Shown here piece after piece: positions 27,704 to 37,111 of a stretch of DNA of 64,000 nt. The translations under genes and the position numbers were made by a program. The stretch lies in NCBI RefSeq assembly GCF_008923725.1, contig NZ_WBPF01000016.1, positions 372,001-436,000 of the forward strand, read 5' to 3'. The stretch is from Bacillus sp. CH140a_4T (GTDB taxonomy: Bacteria; Bacillota; Bacilli; Bacillales; Bacillaceae_G). A model generated the notes under the pieces. It did not search any database. It was not told the DNA's origin and saw only the letters and a list, made by a program, of their open reading frames with translations. Numbering within the stretch: position 1 is the stretch's first letter; each line of letters opens with the position of its first letter.

Positions 27704-29098
27704 TTACTGTGCCTGAACAGAAACAATTTCTTCTTGTTCTTCAGGTTTAACGAGTGCATAACGCTCCCACGCTCTACTTTTCCAGCGGAAGAACATAATG
27801 ATGGCACGTGTCCATTCATCAATAGCAATCGCCAACCAAATACCAACGAGCCCCATATCTAAATGGAAGGCGAAAAAGTAACCGAGTGGCAAACTCATTA
27901 ACACCATAGAGAATGCGCCAATTAAAACTGGGTACTTTGCATCGCCAGCTGCGCGAAGTGAATTGATGATAACGATGTTCATCGTACGCCCTGTTTCAAG
28001 TAGTACACTTAGTAAAAGGACGCTTGCACCTAACGCAATAATGTGCGGATTATCTGTAAATAGCCCCATTAATTGTGTGCGGAATATAATAACGAGAGCG
28101 ACCATACATAAAGTGACACCAATTGCCCACTTTACACTTTTCCATACGCGTTCATACGCTTCATCTTTTTCACCACCGCCAACGAGGCGTCCGATAATAA
28201 TGGCTGTTCCCATACCAATCGCAATAGCGAATAAATAAGTAAACATAGAAATGTTCGTAGCGTATTGTCTAGCCGCTAATGATTCCGTTCCTAAATATGT
28301 TGCATAGTATAAGAAGACAATTTGGCAAGCTTGATACATAACCTGCTCAAATGCAGATGGAATCCCGATCTTTAAAATTTTCCCGATGTATTCTTTTGAT
28401 AAGGTGAAGTAATATTGTAATTTCACACGGTATTCCATAACGCGGTACAGTAACCAGAAGAAAACGATAAGTGCGATAAGTCGGCTTACAGCAGAAGAAA
28501 TAGCAGCCCCTTGTACACCGAGCTCTGGGAAACCGAATTTCCCGAAAATAAGTACGTAGTTTCCAGCGATATGAATAATGTTCATTCCAAGTGAAATAAA
28601 CATGGCTTGCTTTGTGAAGCCATGTACGCGGATAATTGCGGCTAATGAATTAATAATAGCTTGAAGGAAAATAGCTCCGCCGACGATGGATAAATAGCTT
28701 TGTGCATACATGAGTACATCGCCTTGTAAGTTCATTGCCATCATCATATGTTTTGAAAATAAAAGAAAACCAGCGCTTATAACGAGTCCGACCACTAAAT
28801 TTAATGTAACGGCTAAAGCTGATATTTTAGATGCTTCCATAAAACGTTTGGAACCGAGGTATTGAGATACGACGATAGCTGCGCCGTTCCCGATGACTTC
28901 TAGTACCAAAATAGCGATATGGAGATATTGATTCGCTGCACCAACCCCAGATACAGCATCGTCTGATAATGCACTTAACATGAAAGTATCAGCGATCCCC
29001 ATTAACATAAATAGAAAAACTTCTAGAAAAATAGGCCATGTTAATAAGAATAAACTTAATTTCTCTGTCGGCCCGTTTTTTGCCTGAATTGCTGTCAT
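27704..29098 (-). CDS. MATE-family multidrug/cation efflux protein
   Basis: 464 aa from the ATG at 29098 (RBS GAGGGGAC). Twelve membrane helices in two six-helix halves, typical NorM/MATE size (WPIFLEVFLFMLMGIADTFMLS and the mirrored segment IGIPSAFEQVMYQACQIVF). Uses sodium or proton gradients to export drugs; substrate not predictable. Monocistronic. Confidence 0.9.
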   Translation of the reverse strand: MTAIQAKNGPTEKLSLFLLTWPIFLEVFLFMLMGIADTFMLSALSDDAVSGVGAANQYLHIAILVLEVIGNGAAIVVSQYLGSKRFMEASKISALAVTLNLVVGLVISAGFLLFSKHMMMAMNLQGDVLMYAQSYLSIVGGAIFLQAIINSLAAIIRVHGFTKQAMFISLGMNIIHIAGNYVLIFGKFGFPELGVQGAAISSAVSRLIALIVFFWLLYRVMEYRVKLQYYFTLSKEYIGKILKIGIPSAFEQVMYQACQIVFLYYATYLGTESLAARQYATNISMFTYLFAIAIGMGTAIIIGRLVGGGEKDEAYERVWKSVKWAIGVTLCMVALVIIFRTQLMGLFTDNPHIIALGASVLLLSVLLETGRTMNIVIINSLRAAGDAKYPVLIGAFSMVLMSLPLGYFFAFHLDMGLVGIWLAIAIDEWTRAIIMFFRWKSRAWERYALVKPEEQEEIVSVQAQ

Positions 29099-29419
29099 GT
29101 CCGTCCCCTCTTTACCGATATCTATTTTTAGCAAAGTGTATCGTAACATACTTTCTTATCCTTTGCACTCATTTTAGCCTACATATCTTTATTATGAAGG
29201 GGGCGCTATTTTATGATAAAAAGAGAAGGATAATTATACATAAAGTATTATGAGATACAAAATTTGTTTTTCTCTGATAATTTAGAAAAATATAAAAATA
29301 CTCTTTTTCAACACTTTAGTAAGGAAAATCAGCAATATGAAACGTTTACAAAGGTTTATTTCTTAACAGAAAATTTTAATGAAATAGAAATATAAATATA
29401 CAAAAAATATATTTGTGTG

Positions 29420-29425
29420 TATAAT
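29420..29425 (+). promoter_or_regulatory. -10 box of the second oppA
   Basis: TATAAT 76 bp before the start codon; no convincing -35. Otherwise 29099-29501 is AT-rich and empty. Confidence 0.4.
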
Positions 29426-29501
29426 ATGAATTGTTAGAACATATATATATTTCTATTTGTTTGAAAATGAAAGGGCTAACATTTTTGTGGAGGGTGGAAG
29501 T

Positions 29502-31148
29502 ATGAAAAAAAAGATGCCAGTTTTTGTAGTATCAACAGTAGCGATGAGCATGATGTTAGGGGCATGTAGCTACCAAAAAGATGAACCGCAAGCGAACGCA
29601 AAAGGGGATAGCGGGAAAAGCGGTGCGAAGCAAGTTATTAACTTAATTGAAACACAAGAAATTCCAACGATGGACCCAGCGTTATCAGCTGATGCAGTTT
29701 CTTCAAGGGTAATGACTAATACGATGGAAGGCTTATACAGTTTAGGAAAAGATGATAAGCTAGTTCCTGGTGTAGCGAAGGAATTCCAAAAGTCAGAAGA
29801 CGGTAAAAAATATACATTTAAATTACGTGAAGACGCAAAATGGTCAAATGGTGAGCCTGTGACAGCGAAAGATTTCGTATACGCATGGCAAAGAGCGATT
29901 AACCCAGATACAGCTGCGAAATCAGCGTACATTATGTATGATATAAAAAATGCAGAGAAAATTAATAAAAAAGAGATGAGTCCGGATCAATTAGGGGTAA
30001 AAGCGATTGATGATTATACATTAGAAGTGGAATTAGACAATTCAATTCCATACCTTGTAGATTTAATGGTATATCCAATCTTCTATCCTGTGAGTGAAAA
30101 ATTTGTAAAAGAGCAAGGTACGAAGTTTGGTTTGGAAGCGAATACAACACTTTATAACGGACCATTTACATTAAGTGATTGGCAACATGAACGTAGCTTT
30201 AAAATGACAAAGAGCGCGTCATATTGGGACAATAAAGAAGTGAAGATTGAGGAAGTAAACTTTAATATTGTAAAAGATACGTCTACGCCAATTAATTTAT
30301 ATGAAACAAACGCAGTCGATCGAGCGACGTTATTAGCAGAGTTCATCGATAAATATAAAGGAAAACCAGATTTCCAAACAGTAGAAGATACATCTGTATT
30401 CTTCCTTCGTTTAAATCAAAAAGACCCAGCTTTAGCAAATAAAAATATTCGTAAAGCCATTTCACTTGCTTTTGAACGTAAGCCGTTCGTTGATACATTA
30501 TTAAATAACGGTTCTAAGCCAGCAACAGGATTAATTCCTGATAACTTCATTAAAGGGCCAGATAAGAAAGACTTCCGTGCTGTAAATGGTGATATTGTAA
30601 AACCAAACGTGAAAGAAGCGAAGAAATATTGGGAAGCTGGTAAAAAAGAACTTGGTAAAAATGAAATCGAATTAGAGCTATTAAATGAAGACGTTGAATT
30701 ATCGAAGAAAACAGGTGAATATTTAAAAGGTGAATTAGAAAAGAATTTACCAGGTTTAACAGTGAAAATTAAACAGCAACCATTTGCGCAAAAACTAAAA
30801 CTAGAAGATGCGGGCGATTATGTGATGTCATTCTCTGGATGGAGTGCAGACTTCCCAGATCCAGTTACATACCTTGATATGTTCGTAACGGACGGATCAC
30901 AAAATAAAATGAAATACTCTAATCCAAAATATGATGAAATTATCATGAAAGCGAAGAAAGATGGAAGCGATGTAAATGCTCGTTGGAAAAACTTACTAGA
31001 AGCAGAGAAAATGTTACTTGATGACGCTGCGATTGTTCCAGTATATCAACGTGGTAGAGCATATATACAAAGAGAATCAATTAAAAATATGTACAACCAT
31101 AAATATGGCGGCGATTTAAGCTTTAAATGGGCGTCAGTAGAGAAATAA
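29502..31148 (+). CDS. oppA: Second OppA-like peptide-binding lipoprotein
   Basis: 548 aa from ATG 29502 (RBS GGAGGGTGG). Lipobox LGAC, then SBP family 5 with KLREDAKWSNGEPVTAKDF, as in OppA at 20340; long identical stretches show they are close paralogues. No permease genes follow, so it presumably delivers peptides to OppBCDF encoded 5 kb upstream and widens the peptide range. Single-gene unit. Confidence 0.93.
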   Translation: MKKKMPVFVVSTVAMSMMLGACSYQKDEPQANAKGDSGKSGAKQVINLIETQEIPTMDPALSADAVSSRVMTNTMEGLYSLGKDDKLVPGVAKEFQKSEDGKKYTFKLREDAKWSNGEPVTAKDFVYAWQRAINPDTAAKSAYIMYDIKNAEKINKKEMSPDQLGVKAIDDYTLEVELDNSIPYLVDLMVYPIFYPVSEKFVKEQGTKFGLEANTTLYNGPFTLSDWQHERSFKMTKSASYWDNKEVKIEEVNFNIVKDTSTPINLYETNAVDRATLLAEFIDKYKGKPDFQTVEDTSVFFLRLNQKDPALANKNIRKAISLAFERKPFVDTLLNNGSKPATGLIPDNFIKGPDKKDFRAVNGDIVKPNVKEAKKYWEAGKKELGKNEIELELLNEDVELSKKTGEYLKGELEKNLPGLTVKIKQQPFAQKLKLEDAGDYVMSFSGWSADFPDPVTYLDMFVTDGSQNKMKYSNPKYDEIIMKAKKDGSDVNARWKNLLEAEKMLLDDAAIVPVYQRGRAYIQRESIKNMYNHKYGGDLSFKWASVEK

Positions 31149-31149
31149 G

Positions 31150-31177
31150 AAAAAAGCAGGTGATTACCTGCTTTTTT
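31150..31177 (+). terminator. Terminator of the second oppA
   Basis: AAAAAGCAGGT / ACCTGCTTTTTTT. Confidence 0.9.
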
Positions 31178-31380
31178 TAATACGTACGTTTCTTATAAAT
31201 ACCTTTCCCGCCGACTTCGTTCCAGCCGGATTGTACATCCAAACTTTTATTAACAAACTTCATCTTTTCTTTTCCGCCAAAGAGTTTTTCACCAATGCTA
31301 TTTGTAATGACACCAATCAATGCTGTGATTCCGATGATGAGGGCAGCAACCGTGACAAAATCAATAAAGAAAGCAATCAT
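31177..31380 (-). CDS. Small membrane protein, 67 aa
   Basis: ATG at 31380, 8 nt after AAAGGGGGA (minus strand). One or two hydrophobic segments in residues 2-28, then a basic soluble tail (GGKEKMKFVNKSLDVQSGWNE). Family unknown; convergent with oppA2. Confidence 0.6.
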   Translation of the reverse strand: MIAFFIDFVTVAALIIGITALIGVITNSIGEKLFGGKEKMKFVNKSLDVQSGWNEVGGKGIYKKRTY

Positions 31381-31482
31381 TTGCAAATTCCCCCTTTGCC
31401 TGTCTGTATGTTTATTGTATGAGATAAAAGGTAAAAAAGAAAGAAATGTCAGAAAAATAATTGATTTATTTTAGAAATCGTA

Positions 31483-31511
31483 TAGACATGAATGAGAATG
31501 TTTGTTAAAAT
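31483..31511 (+). promoter_or_regulatory. SigA-type promoter with no assigned gene
   Basis: TAGACA, 17 bp, TAAAAT, followed directly by a LexA-like palindrome. The nearest gene downstream is spx, 460 bp away, so this may be a distal spx promoter or make a separate RNA. Confidence 0.5.
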
Positions 31512-31513
31512 AA

Positions 31514-31525
31514 GAACAAACGTTC
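31514..31525 (+). promoter_or_regulatory. LexA (DinR)-like box
   Basis: GAACAAACGTTC, the GAAC-N4-GTTC core of the Bacillus LexA site, with 13 of 14 bases of CGAACRNRYGTTYC matched, placed at the expected transcription start. Confidence 0.5.
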
Positions 31526-31793
31526 CTTTTCGTTCTCACTTGTATAGTCTTACATTTCTTAATTAATTTATCAAGAAAAGGTAAGAAAACGTTCTCTTTT
31601 TTATAGGAAAGATTCTGGGGAAATAACTATATATCATATGAATAATCTATGAAAATCAAGCGTTAAGAAGGTTGGAGGTTATTGTTAAAGAACAGATAAA
31701 GTGAGTGTGATCATGTTACATAGCAGTGGCATACACGGAAGAGTTTTCTCAATTAGAAGGAAATTTACTGTATATTTCTTGCAAAATCTATTG

Positions 31794-31799
31794 TATAAT
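31794..31799 (+). promoter_or_regulatory. -10 box for spx
   Basis: TATAAT 175 bp before the spx ATG, without a clear -35. The leader from about 31806 to 31973 can form the stem TGCGAT...ATCGCA. The only ORF in 31381-31973 is 31713-31841, which lacks an RBS. Confidence 0.4.
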
Positions 31800-31973
31800 G
31801 ATTATAGAAGTTACTTATTAAAAGTAATTGTTGTTTGCTAAATGTTGTTGCTTACATGAAATGCGATTTTTGCACTTTGTTTTAAGACAAGGTATCGCAA
31901 AAAATTGCTGAATTTAGAAATTTAAACTGTAATTAGTACAGAATTTGTACTCTTTAAGGAGAGTGAGCTTTGT

Positions 31974-32369
31974 ATGGTAACATTATATAGTTCTCCAAGC
32001 TGTACGTCTTGTAGAAAGGCGAAATTATGGCTAGAGGAAAATCATATTCCTTATACAGAACGTAATATTTTCTCAGATCCATTAACGATTGAGGAAATTA
32101 AAGAGATTTTACGTATGACAGAAAGCGGAACGGATGAGATTATTTCTACTCGTTCGAAAGTTTTCCAAGAATTAAATGTAAACTTAGAGTCTTTACCACT
32201 TCAAGATTTATATAAGATGATTCGTGACTATCCAGGGATTTTACGTCGTCCAATTATGATTGACGAGAAACGCCTTCAAGTAGGTTACAATGAAGATGAA
32301 ATCCGCCGTTTCTTACCACGTACAGTAAGAACGTTCCAATTACGTGAAGCACAGCGTCTTGTAAATTAA
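31974..32369 (+). CDS. spx: Global redox regulator Spx
   Basis: 131 aa, RBS AAGGAGAG. ArsC-like fold with the redox switch CxxC as Cys10-Cys13 (SPSCTSC). Spx binds the RNA polymerase alpha C-terminal domain and reprograms transcription under disulfide stress. It is degraded by ClpXP with the adaptor YjbH, encoded 7 kb downstream here. The B. subtilis neighbour yjbC is absent upstream. Confidence 0.96.
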   Translation: MVTLYSSPSCTSCRKAKLWLEENHIPYTERNIFSDPLTIEEIKEILRMTESGTDEIISTRSKVFQELNVNLESLPLQDLYKMIRDYPGILRRPIMIDEKRLQVGYNEDEIRRFLPRTVRTFQLREAQRLVN

Positions 32370-32382
32370 TTATAATAATATG

Positions 32383-32420
32383 AAAACCTTCTACCTATTA
32401 TATAGTAGAAGGTTTTTTTT
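32383..32420. terminator. Bidirectional terminator between spx and the TerC gene
   Basis: AAAACCTTCTAC / GTAGAAGGTTTTTTTT. Confidence 0.9.
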
Positions 32421-33093
32421 AATGTTTCACATTTTGTAATCGAACTTGCTTAACGATAATACCGATGCATAGAACAGTGAAAATGAATAAAAAAGGAATG
32501 CTTGCAGTGAAACTTGGGTTGTTATGAAAGAAGGTTGCAAGCCTGTCTTCATGTGTAACCATTTTTCCTGCTGTATAGGCGAGAATCGCTGCTCCGCAAT
32601 AAATGAGGAATGGAAAGCGTTCCATCAGTATTAAAATAAGTTTGCTGCCCCAAATAATAATCGGGATAGAAATGAGTAAGCCGATTATTACGAGTAAAAA
32701 TCTTCCGTGAGCTGCACCTGCAATGGCAATAACGTTGTCAAACCCCATAACGAGATCCGCGAATACAATTGTACGCACAGCTTGAAATAAAGTTGTTTTC
32801 CCCTGAATAGCAGAAAGATCGTTGCTATTATCAGTTAGTAAATTTACTGCGATTAATGTGAGTAAAACGCCGCCGATAAGCTGTAGAAATGGAACGTCGA
32901 GTAAATAGACAGCTAGTATAGTAAGTAAAATTCTTAACACGATTGCTAAAAGAGTACCAATCAAAATGGCTTTATTTCGTTTCGATTCAGGTAAATTTCG
33001 GCTAGCTAGTGCGATGACAATTGCGTTGTCACCACCTAATACAACATCGATACCGACAATCATTAGTACAGATGTTAAAAACTCTAAGTCCAT
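32419..33093 (-). CDS. yjbE: TerC-family membrane protein (YjbE)
   Basis: 224 aa with about seven membrane helices; the TerC signatures GGDNAIVIALASR and DLVMGFDNVIAIAGAA carry the acidic residues proposed to bind metal. Family members of Bacillus export manganese to extracellular enzymes. No yybP-ykoY manganese riboswitch was seen upstream. Position next to mecA follows B. subtilis. Confidence 0.85.
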   Translation of the reverse strand: MDLEFLTSVLMIVGIDVVLGGDNAIVIALASRNLPESKRNKAILIGTLLAIVLRILLTILAVYLLDVPFLQLIGGVLLTLIAVNLLTDNSNDLSAIQGKTTLFQAVRTIVFADLVMGFDNVIAIAGAAHGRFLLVIIGLLISIPIIIWGSKLILILMERFPFLIYCGAAILAYTAGKMVTHEDRLATFFHNNPSFTASIPFLFIFTVLCIGIIVKQVRLQNVKH

Positions 33094-33175
33094 TCGTCTG
33101 CCTCCATTTATGATGTTTTAATAAGCCAACTATATGTATGTGGTGAAGAGAGAGACTAAATAATCTTCTCTAATA

Positions 33176-33190
33176 AAAGTTTCACTTTAT
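33176..33190 (+). repeat. Isolated end of a bcr-type repeat
   Basis: AAAGTTTCACTTTAT is identical over 15 bp to the right end of the repeat at 2195-2329. No other part of the element is recognisable. The rest of 33094-33435 has a TATAAT at 33250-33255 that may serve mecA, and otherwise nothing clear. Confidence 0.4.
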
Positions 33191-33435
33191 TACAGTGTAC
33201 GGGGGAAGGTGGAAATGTATGTCCAAATTTTTCATGAGTGAGAAATCGCTATAATGATATATTTGTGTAGATGGTCGAATGAAGATAGGCATATAACTAT
33301 TTTTGTAAAATAAATCGATTTTATTTCCATTCTGGAGAATCTTATCATAAAATGAGAGTACAAGAATCTATTGATTTGTCATATGAGTGGGGAATCCCTT
33401 CATAACAATTCTAAGCAGGAAGGGAGAGTTGTATT

Positions 33436-34119
33436 TTGGATATTGAAAGAATTAATGACCATACGATGAAATTTTTTATTACGTACATTGATATAGAGGA
33501 TAGAGGGTTTAATCGTGAAGAAATTTGGTATGACCGCGAACGAAGTGAAGAGCTCTTTTGGGAGATGATGGACGAAGCTCGTGATCATGATGATTTCTTT
33601 ATTGATGGACCGTTATGGATTCAAGTGCAAGCAGTCGATAAAGGGATTGAAGTACTTGTAACGAAAGCAGAGCTTTCAAAGGATGGACAAAAGCTAGAAC
33701 TACCAATAGGTGTAGATAAAATTATAGACATTCCTCTAGATGAAGGCATTGAATCATTGTTCCAGCAAGAATTAGTGGAAGAGGTAGAGGAACAAGCAGG
33801 AACAAACTTTAACGAAGATGGTACGTTTGGCTTTTTAATTAAGTTTAATGATTTTGAAGATGTCATTTCATTAAGCCACCGTCTTATCTTTGAAGATATA
33901 AAAGATGAGCTGTATTCATTTGAGAACCGCTATTATGTATATGTGGAATTCGATGAAGTGCTACATGATGAAGAAGAAATTGATCGTATTTTAAGTATTG
34001 TTTTAGAATACGGAGAAGAATCAACTTTAACAATTCATCGTGTAAGTGAGTATGGAAAACAAATTGTGAAAGAGCATGCGCTTGAAACAATTCGCAATAA
34101 TTTTCCTGCTAAAACGTAG
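33436..34119 (+). CDS. mecA: Adaptor protein MecA
   Basis: 227 aa, TTG start after AAGGGAGAG. N-terminal substrate-binding part (MDIERINDHTMKFFITYIDIEDRGF) and C-terminal ClpC-binding domain (about 120-227). MecA targets ComK and other proteins to ClpCP and thus checks competence, and also affects Spx activity. Encoded close to spx, yjbH and coiA. Confidence 0.96.
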   Translation: MDIERINDHTMKFFITYIDIEDRGFNREEIWYDRERSEELFWEMMDEARDHDDFFIDGPLWIQVQAVDKGIEVLVTKAELSKDGQKLELPIGVDKIIDIPLDEGIESLFQQELVEEVEEQAGTNFNEDGTFGFLIKFNDFEDVISLSHRLIFEDIKDELYSFENRYYVYVEFDEVLHDEEEIDRILSIVLEYGEESTLTIHRVSEYGKQIVKEHALETIRNNFPAKT

Positions 34120-34150
34120 GCCGATTTCTGTAGTATGAAATCGGCTTTTT
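34119..34150 (+). terminator. Terminator of mecA
   Basis: GCCGATTTC / GAAATCGGC, then T5. Confidence 0.85.
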
Positions 34151-34191
34151 ATATGAAGAATAGGAAAGCTTTCTTAGTAAGGAGGTAAGAG

Positions 34192-35736
34192 ATGAAAAAT
34201 ACGTTAAAGTTGATTTTCTTTGTTTTATTATTGTTCGCATTATTTGTTTCGTTACGTATGTTTATTGACGTAGCATTTTATTCGGATGTAATCGGGATAA
34301 AAGATGTTTCGATTTTAGGTATTATTAGTATTTTATTTACGGTATCTGCATTTTTAATTGGCTGCGTGATTTTCCTAGAGAACCGTCATCCGTCTAAAAC
34401 ACTTACATGGCTCATTGTGTTAGGTATTTTTCCGGTATTTGGATTCTTCGCTTATTTATTATTCGGACAGAACTTTCGGAGGAAGAGAATGTTCCAAAAG
34501 AAGGCGTTGCTCGATGAACAAGCGTTTTTACAATATAAGGGGCATGAAGATTATGAGGAACGGATTTTGCGCAATCATAAGCATCAAGAGCTTTTATTTC
34601 GTTTAGCGGATCGTTTAGGCGCTTTAAATATTTCATTTCAAACTGAAACGAGAACATTAACAAATGGAGATGAAACGTTTCAGGCCATTTTAGATGGATT
34701 AAAACGAGCGAAACATCACATTCATATGGAATATTACATTGTACGTGATGATAAGCTTGGAACCGAAATTAAAGATATTTTAATACAAAAATCAAAAGAA
34801 GGCGTAGTCGTTCGTTTTTTATATGATGCGGTTGGAAGTTTTAGATTATCAAATTCGTATATTGAAGAATTAAACGATGCAGGTGTCGAAATGATTCCGT
34901 TCTTTCCTGTTCGCTTTCCGATTTTAAACGATAAGATTAATTATCGAAACCATCGAAAAATCGTTATTATTGATGGAAATGAAGGATTTGTAGGTGGATT
35001 AAATATTGGTGATGAATATTTAGGGAAGGATAAGTATTTCGGCTTTTGGCGAGACACGCATTTATATTTGCGTGGTGAAGCTGTTCAAAGCTTACAACTT
35101 ATTTTCCTTCAAGATTGGTTTTATATGACTGGTGAGGCTGTGCTGGCCCCTGAATATTTACAAGCGAAAGCAGTTGAGGGTGATCATTGGGGAGGCGTAC
35201 AGCTCGTTGCAGGTGGACCAGATAATAAATGGGAAACAATTAAACATTTATATTTTGCCATGATTGCTTCTGCGCGGAAATCCATTTGGATTGCGACGCC
35301 GTATTTCATTCCTGATGATGATATTTTATCCGCATTAAAGGTAGCTGCGCTTGCTGGTATTGATGTCCGTTTGTTAATGCCGAGTAAGCCTGATAAGCGC
35401 ACTGTCTTTTACGCATCGAGATCGTACTTCCCAGAGCTTTTAGATGCAGGGGTAAAGATATATGAATACGAAAAAGGTTTTCTCCATAGTAAAGTTGTCA
35501 TTGTCGATTCTGATTTAGCTTCAATTGGGACTGCTAATATGGATATGAGAAGTTTTCATTTGAACTTTGAAGTAAATGCCTTTTTATATGATACAGACAG
35601 CATTCGAAAACTTGTTCAAGATTATAAAGAGGATATAGAAGAATCAAGTGAAATTCATGTCGATCGTTTTCATAAAAGGCGTCTTCATAGACGAATTGTT
35701 GAATCGACGTATCGATTATTATCACCTTTATTATAA
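34192..35736 (+). CDS. cls: Cardiolipin synthase
   Basis: 514 aa, RBS AAGGAGG. Two N-terminal membrane helices (about 7-28, 42-63), a third near 74-92, then two phospholipase-D HKD motifs: NHRKIVIIDGNEGFVGG and LHSKVVIVDSDLASIGTANMD. Makes cardiolipin from phosphatidylglycerol at the membrane. Single-gene unit between mecA and coiA. Confidence 0.95.
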   Translation: MKNTLKLIFFVLLLFALFVSLRMFIDVAFYSDVIGIKDVSILGIISILFTVSAFLIGCVIFLENRHPSKTLTWLIVLGIFPVFGFFAYLLFGQNFRRKRMFQKKALLDEQAFLQYKGHEDYEERILRNHKHQELLFRLADRLGALNISFQTETRTLTNGDETFQAILDGLKRAKHHIHMEYYIVRDDKLGTEIKDILIQKSKEGVVVRFLYDAVGSFRLSNSYIEELNDAGVEMIPFFPVRFPILNDKINYRNHRKIVIIDGNEGFVGGLNIGDEYLGKDKYFGFWRDTHLYLRGEAVQSLQLIFLQDWFYMTGEAVLAPEYLQAKAVEGDHWGGVQLVAGGPDNKWETIKHLYFAMIASARKSIWIATPYFIPDDDILSALKVAALAGIDVRLLMPSKPDKRTVFYASRSYFPELLDAGVKIYEYEKGFLHSKVVIVDSDLASIGTANMDMRSFHLNFEVNAFLYDTDSIRKLVQDYKEDIEESSEIHVDRFHKRRLHRRIVESTYRLLSPLL

Positions 35737-35771
35737 AAAGAGATGTCCGAAATTGGGACATCTCTTTTTTA
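35737..35771 (+). terminator. Terminator of cls
   Basis: AAAAAGAGATGTCC / GGACATCTCTTTTTT. Confidence 0.9.
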
Positions 35772-35816
35772 AAAGGAATTTGTAATAAATTGTAGAATAT
35801 AAGGAGCTGAAAGGGT

Positions 35817-37061
35817 GTGATTCCGATGTTTATCGCCAAAAGAGAAAACGGAGAAAAAATTCATCTACTCTATCATCATGATGAAGAACTTTTACATCGT
35901 ATGCGTAAAATGGAAAGCTTCTTTTGCATAGCTTGTGGGAAGGAAGTGCAAATGAAATTAGGGAAACAAAAAAGTTGGCATTTTGCTCATAAGAAAATGG
36001 ACGCGTGTCTTGCCTTTTATGAAGCAGAATCGATGTATCATATGCACGGTAAAGAACTGTTATATAGGTGGTTCAAACGTCAAAACTTTCCTGTGTATAT
36101 AGAGCACTATCTTCCAGAAATTCAGCAACGACCAGATATTTTCATAGAGAGAGCAGGGAGAACAATTGCGATTGAATACCAATGCGCCAATCTCTCTATA
36201 GAGCTGCTGTACAAACGAACCTATTCGTATTGGCGAGCTGGTATACAGATCATTTGGATCATTGGTGGAAATCAATTGAAAAGGCAATCAGCATATTGGA
36301 TGAAATTCTCCTCCCTTATGGCTTTCTCCTTACAATCTTATCCTCAGCCACTTCTTATTTTCTTCTGTTCGAAACAAAAATCATTTATGAAATGCGCGTT
36401 TCTCACTTCATTTTCTACAAGCGTCTCTTTCTCAAATATTATATATTTACCAACTGAAACGACTACTTTTGAAATGCTCTTTTCTCCTGTCACTTTCCAA
36501 AAAGAAACATTAGACCGAGAATGGAAACAGCGAAAGGACTATTTTCGAAAAAATGCTTTGCCTATTTGCAATTATAATCATAAGTCACTATTACGCCTCT
36601 TATATCAATGTAAATGTACCCCAGCAAATTTCCCTTCTGAAATTGGTGTGCCGCTCCCGTCCTCATTTGCTTTTCAAACAAATCCATTTATATGGCAAGC
36701 TTTTCTATATATGAAGTGTATAGGCGAGCTTGCGGTAGGCGATTGTATTTCCCTTCAATATGTATGTAGTTATGTGAAAACGTATACGAAAAGGCGTATG
36801 CTCCCGTACTTTTCACAGCATATATGGAAAGTGGCAGTTACTGAATATATGACATTTTTATGTTATGCAGGTGTATTACGTAAAGTAGGGACTTATAAGT
36901 ACCGGAAAATAAGGGGGATAGCTATGTTGAAAACTGAAGAGGAAGTTATAAAATATGATGAAATTTGCTTAACGTATGCCTTATCTTTATTTGAGGCAAA
37001 GTACAACATGAGAGAAGGAAAAGGGGATATAATAAAGACTGATCGTGAAGGAATTACATAA
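35817..37061 (+). CDS. coiA: Competence protein CoiA
   Basis: About 414 aa; GTG at 35817 (AAGGAG 10 nt upstream) or ATG at 35826. The N-terminal zinc-ribbon-like part (FCIACGKEVQMKLGKQKSWHFAHKK is split around two Cys), followed by a nuclease-like segment with PDIFIERAGRTIAIEYQC, which fits the CoiA PD-(D/E)xK region. Needed in transformation of naturally competent Firmicutes. Length is near the B. subtilis protein, so it appears intact. Confidence 0.9.
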   Translation: MIPMFIAKRENGEKIHLLYHHDEELLHRMRKMESFFCIACGKEVQMKLGKQKSWHFAHKKMDACLAFYEAESMYHMHGKELLYRWFKRQNFPVYIEHYLPEIQQRPDIFIERAGRTIAIEYQCANLSIELLYKRTYSYWRAGIQIIWIIGGNQLKRQSAYWMKFSSLMAFSLQSYPQPLLIFFCSKQKSFMKCAFLTSFSTSVSFSNIIYLPTETTTFEMLFSPVTFQKETLDREWKQRKDYFRKNALPICNYNHKSLLRLLYQCKCTPANFPSEIGVPLPSSFAFQTNPFIWQAFLYMKCIGELAVGDCISLQYVCSYVKTYTKRRMLPYFSQHIWKVAVTEYMTFLCYAGVLRKVGTYKYRKIRGIAMLKTEEEVIKYDEICLTYALSLFEAKYNMREGKGDIIKTDREGIT

Positions 37062-37111
37062 GAAAAATCGAATTGTATGTAAGTAGAGATATTTAAAGGA
37101 GGGCTTAAAGG

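Noticed and set aside
31713-31841. 42-codon ORF in the spx upstream region
   Set aside because: No convincing RBS, and it contains the likely spx -10 box.
33094-33435. Possible yybP-ykoY manganese riboswitch before the TerC gene
   Set aside because: None of the conserved sequence of that riboswitch is visible on the minus strand.
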